From contig CM060734.1 of assembly GCA_030704615.1 (NCBI GenBank), positions 21,824,001 to 21,888,000 of the forward strand: a DNA stretch of 64,000 bases. Direction: 5' to 3'. The translations under genes were made by a program, and so were the position numbers. The notes beneath the pieces are model-generated. The model worked only from the letters and a program-made list of their open reading frames with translations, was not told where the DNA came from and made no database searches. The stretch is from Takakia lepidozioides (Eukaryota; Streptophyta; Takakiopsida; Takakiales; Takakiaceae). Below are positions 56,022 through 64,000 of the stretch, piece by piece (positions within the stretch are counted from its first letter, which is position 1; the number at the start of each line of letters is the position of its first letter).

Positions 56022-56583
56022 GAAGGCTCGATTTGCACTTGGTAGTCGTTGTGGAACACCGCTGCCAGAGGCATCCATTGGCCATGCTTTGTCTGCACAG
56101 CCCCCCTCCAACAGTCCCCATACCACCATTCACTTCATTATCCACCATATTACCTTTAGCTCTAAAATGTAGGTTCAACATAATCTCAAAAAAAATTCTC
56201 ATAAAATATTACGTTAACAAATGAACCAGCAGCCGTTAGAGTCATGTGTTGGAAAGATGCCAAACCCTAGACTTTTAGTGGTAGACTCACTTTATGAAAA
56301 ACAAAACTCAGAATCATGGTCCACTTGCAGTACTGCACAAGATGACTTTATGATGATGCCATGCCAGGTTTATTCTTCAATTTTTTTACAAATGTCTAGT
56401 AGTCTTACAGCAATTATAAAATACTGCTTTCTCAAATCATCCTTGGAGAAGGAAAATTAATCAAATATGGAGATGGACAAAAGACATGTCAATACCAAGG
56501 AAAGCAAGGGATGTGACAATTGAATGATGGCTTACCTGATCAACAAGAGCAGTGCATGTTAAGTAAGAGAAAAAGAAAATGGT
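56022..56583. other. No gene seen
   Basis: Unrelated DNA replacing the rest of the integrase and the 3 prime LTR. Confidence 0.5.
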
Positions 56584-56712
56584 GAAGTTGATCGGTACCG
56601 CGCTCGATTGGTGGCAAAAGGGTTCTCCCAGACACAAGGTATTGATTTTGACGAGACATTTGCTCCAGTGGCAAAGTTTGCATCAATTCGCACAATGCTA
56701 GCCATGGCCTCC
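56584..56712 (+). pseudogene. Ty1/copia reverse transcriptase fragment
   Basis: [19 protein letters not shown], then [20 protein letters not shown]: the start of the copia RT domain ([10 protein letters not shown]). About 43 residues only. Confidence 0.88.
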
Positions 56713-57216
56713 TTCTGTTCCAACTCCTCGAGGTGAACCCCCCGAACTTCATATACTATGTACATCTTTTTCCGCCATAGTTGATTTTGTTCTCTTGGCC
56801 TCAACAGTAACGTTCTCTTTTCAAACCTCCTTGTTGCTTCGGAAAGAGACAACTCGTCAAGCAGCATGTTAGTGCCCCTATTTTTTCCGGAGCTTGTCTT
56901 ACGTCCCCCTCTGCATCCACCAAACTCTTTTGAAGTGAGGCCCTCTTCGTCTTTCTGAGCAACAACAGTATTTTCATGAAACCTTTTTGTTTCCAAGTTA
57001 TGTGCATATGCAAAATATGATGTTCTGCGTCGAAGCGGGGTTAACAACACTTCTTTCTGTATTTCTGGCAGAGTACTCCTTCTCCTCAATTTCTTCCTCA
57101 TCAATTTCTTCCTCATTTTTAAGCACTAAAATGCTCGAATACCTTGACCCAAGAGCCAATATAATGTCCTCCATGCTGCTCTTCACCTCCTTCAGGTCTA
57201 CACTGCTCTTACAGTA
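56713..57216 (-). other. Charged minus-strand frames, unidentified
   Basis: Two overlapping frames encode Lys/Arg/Glu-rich sequences, including LKNEEEIDEEEIEEKEY near 57080-57130 and SSMEDIILALGSRYSS. They could be exons of a broken host gene; no domain or splice pair is recognised. Confidence 0.25.
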
Positions 57217-58097
57217 GTTGGATAATCACCAAGTGCCGAGGCAAAAGTACTAGAGCCCGAAATTCGTCTCCAAATTAATATGAAACTGAAGCGCAAAGAT
57301 ACCGGAAAAATACCAATGAGTCCATGAAAAATATTAGACTACCTTTCTATTGGACGGTGTGGCGAGCGAGGAGAATCAGGCTACATAGAAAACTGACCTA
57401 AAGGATTTTCTGCACCTAATTCTACACAGGCACACATAATTGATTGAGAGAAAGGCAAATACGCATTATCCTTGCACAGACTTTATATTCGGATAGCAAA
57501 GTAATAGCTTTTCTAGGTTACAGATTGTTATAGATTACAGATTGTTGCATGTATAGGATAAGCTTTTTGATCCTCTTCATAACAGGTCGCACCAATGTTG
57601 GCTTATGGCTCGCTTGGGTGAAAATGCCCTTCCATTTGTCTTTTGTCGTTGTAGCTCTAATTTACCCTCACACATACACTCCGCACATGATGTGGTTACA
57701 AGATTTCTGTTTCACCTGCCTGATTCTCTTCGCACCTGCTGGTATGATCGCTGTTTTTTCAGATGCGTAAGGAAATGCCCTAATCTGCAAAGATGCTAAA
57801 AGATACCCCATGGTTACTTTCTGGCAGTGAAAAATCCCTAAGAAGTGCATTTCAGACGAGGCAGGAAGGGGAGAACGGGGGTGATTGGCTGGCAGTTCAA
57901 TGCACTTGAGGACGAGCACGCAGTGCCTATTGTTGGTTGATTGTTGCAAGGCCTCACGTTGATGGATGACAATCATCCAACAAAAACATTGGTCCCTTGA
58001 AAAGCTGGTCCCGCAACAAGCGGGAGAAACCAGTTGCGTAGTTTCTGCCTAAGGAAGGGCCAATAAATGTTTGTCTTTTCATAAAACTTTGAATATA
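57217..58097. other. No gene seen
   Basis: Short hydrophobic frames only. Confidence 0.5.
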
Positions 58098-58432
58098 CCC
58101 CATCCAACGAACTTACCTAGCTTATTAGGCACTTCCGGGCCTAATAATTAATTAAAAAATGGAATATTATTAGGCAGATTCGTTTTTATTATTTAGGCAC
58201 CTCACCTAGGTAATTTCCAAACATTAGGCATGTATTACAGTCGACCCTATTGTTCAGATATTTTTCTTTTAAAAAAAATGTAGTAGTTTTGAAAATAGAA
58301 TTCGAGCAATTAGGCACTTCTCAGGAATTGTTTCCAAGTTTTAGGCACATTTTCCAAAAATGTTCTAAATTTAATTAGGTACTTGATTTTGAATTAATTA
58401 TTGCCTAATAAGCTAGGTAAGTAAGGTATGGG
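58098..58432. mobile_element. MITE with TTACCTAGCTTATTAGGCA inverted ends
   Basis: Left end CCCCATCCAACGAACTTACC and onwards CTAGCTTATTAGGCA; right end is its inverse (TGCCTAATAAGCTAGGTAAG...GTATGGGG). About 335 bp. The motif TTAGGCA(C) occurs some seven more times inside. No ORF; target duplication not identified, so the superfamily is open. Confidence 0.75.
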
Positions 58433-58527
58433 GACATTGTTCTCACGAGTCGTCGCTAGTAGTGCGGAGCAACGCGAAACCCTATTATATTACCAGGAAC
58501 AATGCAGCTGTTGCGAGAATAACTGTG

Positions 58528-58571
58528 TAGTCTAGTGCTAAGAGTAACCAGGAGGTTGTGGGTTCCATCTC
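58528..58571 (+). repeat. tRNA-like A and B boxes, possible SINE remnant
   Basis: GTAGTCTAGTGCTAAGAG resembles an A box and GGTTGTGGGTTCCATCTC a B box, at tRNA-like spacing. No cloverleaf can be drawn with confidence. Confidence 0.35.
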
Positions 58572-58585
58572 TTGTTGATACATGG

Positions 58586-59984
58586 ATGGGGGTGGTTGGT
58601 TTGGGCAATGGAGGTAGTCTAGCTTATTTCTGCAACTACGTTCATGGAGGAAATCATGCAACTACCTGCATGGAGGTAGTTACTCGTGCACATATTAGAC
58701 AAATGGAAGAAAAAGCATAGTGTTAAAGCCTGAATTACCCAAAAATGTGACCAGAAGAGAGTTTGAGGCTCAAGTATGCATGACATGGAAAATATGCGGA
58801 CCCCCTTGCACTTTCAGTATCTCTCTCTCTTCTTCTCAGCTCATACACACACACAAACAAACCCAGTAAATCTTACACCAGGAATACGATAAAAAATATT
58901 TTCAAAAGCATGCATTCTGACAAACCCAGACGATGAAACCACTGAAACTTCTTTCACATCAAAACCCCCACACCCACACACTTAACTTTGCTTGCTCTGC
59001 CACGAATCAACGCAAATTTTCTCATACGGTAAGAGAATTGTAATAGAAGCCTTTCAGAAGAATTGTGCGGTGTAGATTGTTGACCGAGTATAGTGAGCCC
59101 AGGAAAAAATCTATCTAAGAAAAAGTATAAGAAAGAAAGACTGATGATGGCTTGTTGAGGTAGATGTGAACTTCGTAACGCAATAATGGAAGCAGATGGC
59201 TCTGATGAACCATGAATGTGGGCTATCACAACAGTTTGTGCCAGACTCACTATTTGAGAATTTGAAGTATGCCAATGTCGAATCATTCTTGCCATTGAGC
59301 AATGTACAAGATTGTTTTTTGTTTCTTATCATGACAAATTCACCATGGGATTGGGCATTTATGTTGCAGGAAAACTCAATGATGCATGTTCCTCCAGTCT
59401 ATCTGTTCTTGTTTGCTGAGTTCAGAGAGGCATTGTACCAAGAGCCAAAGCTGTGGCATACTTTGGGCTCATCAACTAACCAAGATTGATGGTACAAGCC
59501 CTTCCTTCAAAGGTGAAATGACACCATGATTTATGCTTGTATCAGTAGGAGTCAACCTTTACTTCTTTGATATAATCACCTCAGCTGTTGCTTCAGAATT
59601 CTTGATGGTAAACCTCACATTTTGGTGGTGAATCCGAAGTACACAACATTTTCTGCTGTTTTGTACATGAATTTCCAGAGCTATGGTACAAACCTGTCCT
59701 CACAACACTCCAGTAACTACTTGGCATTAACATGTAAGGCATGTCATATGACACAGTAAGTAGATGTTATAGCCATAACTCTATGAAGCTGGCCATGGCT
59801 CCCTCTCCGAAAGGGTTGTGTATACACTTAAGTCAATTAGACTACAGATTAGCTGGTCCTTTCCAATATTACAGCAATTAATAGGGAACTCTATATCAAG
59901 GGGTGGAAAACAGTGAACACAGCAAGGGTATTATCATTAGGTGCAACCTCAGCAACTCATGCACTGGTTGTGCACCGAGGAGGT
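58586..59984. other. No gene seen
   Basis: Contains part of the 3 prime flank of the minus-strand gene at 59985. A 97-codon plus frame (59196-59489) has no recognisable motif. Confidence 0.45.
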
Positions 59985-60274
59985 TTAACCTCTGGTCCTC
60001 ATAATGGTGATGGTGCCATTGCCTTCAGTATAGATCTTGGTACAAGCGACAACAGACTTTCCAGAGAGGCCTGCCCCTGACTGCAATGCAGTTCTCTCAT
60101 CATCAATAGCAACTTGCTGATGTACAGGCCTTGATGGAGGACTAAGTATGCGTTGATTGATGTCGTTCAGCGTCACATCCCCTTGGGCTCCACTAGGTTT
60201 CAGAAGTGCAAAAGGATATGCCACCGGTGTTGATGCTTTCACTTTGAACCTACTCATGGCACTTGATTTCCGAC
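59985..60274 (-). CDS. XRI1-like protein, last exon
   Basis: Follows a GCTGGCAG acceptor. Reads GRKSSAMSRFKVKASTPVAY, PFALLKPSGAQGDVTLNDIN, QRILSPPSRPV and a Ser/Thr-rich tail to the stop. The stretch K-P-x-x-x-x-G-D-V-T-L-x-D-I-N-x-R-I is, as I remember it, the conserved C-terminal block of plant XRI1 (X-ray induced, involved in DNA repair and meiosis). It joins the upstream exon in phase 1 (a Gly codon split G/GT). Identification rests on this block alone. Confidence 0.55.
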
Positions 60275-60424
60275 CTGCCAGCACCCATGAAAAGTGTTCA
60301 GAATGTACTCATAAGACGTTGTTTGCCGTAGCCTTGTGGCCATTGACCCCGCGCCCAGTTTGAGCGGAAACCAAAGGGACAGAACCTACCTCTGTCAGGG
60401 GCTGACGTTGGTAGTAAGACTTAC

Positions 60425-60494
60425 CTTGATACATAGAATTGATCCGGGTTTTCCAGATATCCTCTAGAAATCTCTTCACACAAGCATCAATCTG
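60425..60494 (-). CDS. XRI1-like protein, penultimate exon
   Basis: 70-nt exon between CACACACAG and CAAG/GTAAGT: QIDACVKRFLEDIWKTRINS plus MYQ and the first base of Gly. The 150-bp intron (60275-60424) is in phase 1 on both sides. Earlier exons should lie right of the window or within unread DNA, because the LINE begins about 45 bp upstream of this exon. Confidence 0.55.
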
Positions 60495-60539
60495 CTGTGT
60501 GTGATTTGCCCAAAAACTAGGCCTCAGAAGGGCCTGGGA

Positions 60540-62510
60540 TTTTGGCTTAACCTCGAGACTTTCAAAGTTGGTAAACAGAACAACCCTGATGAACTGGAGT
60601 ATATTTCAATGGCTTATAACGCTCCCATTAGTTCTTCTGAGATTGTGGAAGCAATTGAACATTTAAACGGATATAAAGCTGGTGGACCTGATGGCATAGT
60701 CAGCGAGCTTATCAAGCACGGTGGCGATCCCATGATAGAGGCCCTAGTTCTCCTCTTTAACCTTATCTGGACAACTGAATTGATCCCCTTTCGCTGGCGA
60801 CAGGGGGTCATTGTCAATCTCTACAAGAAGGGTGACAGAGAAGAACCAGGGAACTACTGTGGCATCACGCTCCTCAATGCTGTTGGCAAGACATTTTGCA
60901 GAGTTATAAGTACTCGTCTCGAGGTTGATCTGGAATCTAGAGGTTGTTTCCACGAAGGCCAAGCTGGCTTTCGGCGAAACAGGGGCTGTGTGGATCATAT
61001 CTTCACTCTAAGCCAGATTATCCAGGGAAGGAAAAAAGAAGGGAAACTCACTGTTTTTTCCTGGATGTCAAAAAGGCTTATGACACAGTGTGGAGAGATG
61101 GCCTATGGCTCCGCCTCTGGTCTTGTGGGATCAAGGGAAAGATGTGGAGAGTTGTCCACAACTTGTATGCTCACACCAAAAGCTGTGTCACTGTTAATGG
61201 ACAGGAGTCCAACTTCTTTGACATAGACCAAGGTGTAGCTCAAGGTTGTACTCTCTCCCCTCTGCTCTTCAATGTTTTCATCAATCAACTCCTCGAGGAT
61301 GTGGAAAGTGGTTAAGGGTGGGTGATACCACCATACCAGCCCTTATGTTCGCGGATGACTTCGCAGGCATAGGGGAGACTCCAACCAACCTCCAGGAGTT
61401 GATTGATTGCGCGAAGAGATACTTTGATCTTTGGGGGCTAGAGGCTAACGTCAGCAAATGTGCAGTGGTAGCATTCAACGATAGAGGAGAGGGAGGAAGT
61501 GATCTTAAGTGGCAGTGGGGTAGCCAAGAGATCCTGGTCCTCCCTTCCTACACTTACCTGGGAGTTGAGTTTTCCTCCAATTGTAATTGGGATGCACATA
61601 TCCGGAAAGTTGTTCAAACTGGCAAGGGCAAAGCTCTGGGGCTCACTAAATTTGCAGAGGGGTCAACTCTGAGGTTAAGAAAACCATGCTTTGTCACGTT
61701 ATTAGACCTGCCTTGGACTACGGATCTGCAATATGGGTTGATAACTCCAACCAGGCTAAGTCTCTAGAATCCATTCAAGTGGGGGTGCTTAAGGAGTGTA
61801 TGTCAGCATGCTCCAAAACAGCCAATGTGGCTGTTCGGGGTGAGTTTGGCATTCCGTCCTTAAGCTCCCGACGAGATGAATTCAAGGTCAGATGGTGGGG
61901 TCAGCTGCAACATATGTCCAACACCAGATTTCCTAAGTTAATCGACTCTATATCTTGGAAACAGGACCGCCCTGTCAAACAGGCTAAGTCCTGGCAGAAG
62001 AGAGTAGAAGAGATTCTCAAGGACCTGGATCTGGATCCGCAAGTCTTGACCCTGCTGGATAAATCTGACTTAGAGGCTGTAGTGTCCAAAGCCATGTCTG
62101 TTGCCATGAAATTCTCTGATGAAAATGAAGTTAGGCAGAAAACTTCCCTGAATTTGTTTCCAGTCTGTGACATGGGGGAGGACATCTTGGATGACCTCAA
62201 GGGTCTACCCACTCTCGGCACTAGACTGAAATTTAAACTCAGGGCAGGAAGCCTACCTTTGAACAGCAAACAGAAGCAGAGAGGAAAGGGAGAGTGCAAT
62301 TTCCCGTTGTGTGGGCAACCTGAAGACAGTATTCATTTTCTGATACACTGTCCGAGGTTCTCTCACCAAAGAGACGCTCTCTTCAAATCTATCAAGGGAA
62401 TTGTTTCCAACTGTGTCCTTCCATTCATCAGAGGACCCTTCACTGTTAGACCTAGAAGTTCTGCCAAGGATACTGTAGTGAGTTTCAAAGGTTTTGACAA
62501 TGTCAACCGA
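60540..62510 (+). pseudogene. LINE reverse transcriptase half (three frameshifts)
   Basis: Non-LTR retrotransposon ORF2. Start region NPDELEYISMAYNAPISSSE, then AGGPDGIVSELIKHGG, GVIVNLYKKGDREEPGNYCG, QAGFRRNRGCVDHIF; shift; FLDVKKAYDTVWRDGLW (motif A) and GVAQGCTLSPLLFNVFIN (motif B); shift; ALMFADDFAG (motif C, F-A-D-D) and SYTYLGVEF; shift; VIRPALDYGSAIW and a Cys/His end GECNFPLCGQPEDSIHFLIH. It is on the plus strand, opposite to its own endonuclease half. Confidence 0.92.
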
Positions 62511-63917
62511 TGAAGTCACCACTGCACCTTTAGTAGTCTTCAGCGCTTGTACTTGCTGACCGCTTTTCGGCTTGTACAGACGTTGAAGGGCCAACCCGAA
62601 TCTCTTGTCATTACCACCATGATGGTTTGAGTTTATTTCACTGTATAACTTGTCCCAGTATAATTTCTTCTGAGACCTTACAAGCCGATTGATATCTTTA
62701 CGGAGCTGGTAGTACCTCGCCCACAATTCTCTGTTGGTTATCAAATTGCAGCGCTCTTTGTAGAGGGCTCGTCTCTCAGCTATCTTGAGTTTAATCTCAT
62801 TGGTCCACCAATTAACAGCTCTACCGCAGACAATTAGTTTCCTCCCATTGATCTTGTCAGCCACAGAGGAGACGAAACTCTCCCAAGAGTCCACTGCTCT
62901 TTCGACTTCATTTCTTGCGTTGTCAGAGCGAGGCTGAAGTTCTTGGAGCGAGTGGACAAAATGAGGGAGAGCCTCTTGCAAGGCCTGGGCATACTCAGCC
63001 TTGACCTCTTCATTATGGAATTTTTCTATGCGCCACTTCCGAATCGAACGTTTCACAAATCTCTTGGTGTTGGGAAAACACCTTTTGATCTCAGTCCAAA
63101 CCAGGAAGTGGTCAGAGGTACCAATATCAGTTCTGTCGATCAACACATTGGCACACTGGGGAAACAAATTTTTGTCCATTATGATATAGTCCACAATGGA
63201 ACGTTCCCCAGTTTGGGTTTTCTCACGAGTCCACTGCACTTGGTCACCTCTTGTCCTGTTATTCAAGGTCAAAAGCTGAAGCTCTTCCAGACAGTTAATT
63301 AACCGTCTGCCATTAGAATTCAGTTCGTCCTCACCAAAAGGCCCAATGATATCATCCTGATGGAGATCTTTGCCCACCCGGGCATTGAAGTCACCCAATA
63401 GAACCACCTTGGCAGGAACGAAGCACAGTCCAGCTTTACATATTCGAAGGCTTTGTCTGCGTCAACACTAAGGGTCCCCTCTGTGGGCATGTATACACAA
63501 CCCACAAAGAGGTCCTTCGTATTCACGCCCTTCAGTTTCAGTTTTAGCCAGATACTATGCTCATACCTCAAACCCTTGTTGATAATTTCACAATTATCAA
63601 ACAAGAAATCGCGGACAAAGGAATCCAACCCCTTTTTGGTCGCGTTTGGCAGAGGCTGCCTTGAGAGTACACATCTTACCCGTCCACTTATACCCATTGA
63701 CATCTCCAACCAATTTATCCGGTGTTTCCCAAGTCTCTTGACCAGCACAGATATGAATGTCATTGGCCTGAAGAACTTGTCCCACTTCGAGTTGTTTCCT
63801 TTGGTTAGTCAGCCCTGAGAAATTGAAAGTGCCCAGCCGCAAGCCAGCCCTTTGCATATGAATTGTTTGTCGTCGAGGTAGCTTATGATTGCTCCTGGAC
63901 GGCCAACCGTTCTGCAA
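62511..63917 (-). pseudogene. LINE endonuclease half (two frameshifts)
   Basis: Apurinic-type endonuclease of the same LINE. Reading leftwards: GLRLGTFNFSGLTNQRKQLE, CAGQETWETPD (catalytic Glu); shift; YEHSIWLKLKLKG, FVGCVYMPTEG; shift; VLLGDFNARVG, IVDYIIMDKNLF and IGTSDHFLVW (Asp-Asn and Ser-Asp-His motifs). A linker follows (LYKERCNLITNRELWARYYQ) and the text stops making sense at about 62480-62510 after SVDIVKTFETHY, where the inverted RT half begins. Confidence 0.92.
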
Positions 63918-64000
63918 AGGGGGGACAGTTACCCCGTGTGTAGATTTTGCTCGTCTTGTGTAAACTTTGAGGATTGGTAAACCATTCAGGGTACCAAATC
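63918..64000 (-). other. 5 prime part of the LINE or its flank
   Basis: No start codon upstream of the endonuclease frame could be fixed; the element continues to the right. Confidence 0.4.

Noticed and set aside
57549-57770. Small membrane protein
   Set aside because: Hydrophobic 73-codon frame in AT/T-rich DNA without start context or relatives that I know.
58098-58432. TTAGGC telomere-type repeats
   Set aside because: The motif is dispersed and irregular inside a MITE, not tandem.
58528-58571. Functional tRNA gene
   Set aside because: Boxes are imperfect and no acceptor or anticodon stem pairs convincingly.
60501-61226. RT half of the LINE as an independent plus-strand element
   Set aside because: No endonuclease on the plus side and a perfect logical continuation from the minus-strand endonuclease half favour a single inverted element, though not proven.

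Overview
The window looks like nuclear DNA of a large-genome land plant, most likely a non-seed plant such as a homosporous fern (inference). A long intron-free PPR protein ending in Cys-Gly-Asp-Tyr-Trp is a land-plant hallmark, its introns have ordinary GT-AG ends, and a plant-type PARG gene and a probable XRI1-like gene are present. Most of the rest is decayed mobile DNA. There is nothing prokaryotic and I see no rRNA, CRISPR or operon.

Layout. 0-3.2 kb: two coding blocks of one broken minus-strand gene that fit a 2.46-kb intron filled by 19 copies of a ~116-bp palindromic repeat. 3.9-5.3 kb: internally deleted derivative of a SWIM-type Mutator-like (MULE) transposase. 5.7-8.5 kb: Ty3-type pol (RT, RNase H, start of integrase) preceded by a segment resembling the C-terminal end of cytosine-5 DNA methyltransferases. 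8.5-11.5 kb: near full-length minus-strand MULE transposase. 13.3-16.1 kb: decayed PIF/Harbinger element. 19.9-21.2 kb: two clean non-autonomous DNA elements, one with TTA duplications and one with TTAA duplications (piggyBac-like).

22.0-28.5 kb is the host gene island, both genes on the minus strand: a three-exon poly(ADP-ribose) glycohydrolase that reads open throughout, and a 981-codon PPR-DYW gene with a single nonsense codon.

31.9-44.5 kb: remnants of at least one Ty3 family (two LTR copies in opposite orientations, a protease and a gag piece) interrupted by an ~8.3-kb composite (about 32.8-41.1 kb). Its outer parts are two arrays of AGCGACCGCC...GGCGGTCGCT palindromes; between them lie an outward-to-inward RING-like gene (+), a convergent kinase-like gene (-), two copies of a 121-bp tandem repeat and three large inverted repeats. 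I recognise no known superfamily for this and rate it the best candidate for something undescribed.

44.5-50 kb: captured fragments (PPR, kappa-class glutathione transferase), several minisatellites, and a 0.7-kb LTR-like miniature element with its own TATA box and a 52-residue ORF. 50.1-56.0 kb: a second Ty3 element (extra ORF, gag with three zinc knuckles, protease, RT/RNase H, truncated integrase). 58.1-58.6 kb: a MITE and a tRNA-like SINE trace. 60.0-60.5 kb: last two exons of a probable XRI1-like DNA-damage gene; the adjoining intron holds a LINE whose RT half is inverted relative to its endonuclease half. Many transposon stop codons are explicable by C-to-T change, as expected for methylated, silenced DNA. 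All identifications come from reading the sequence; no search was run.
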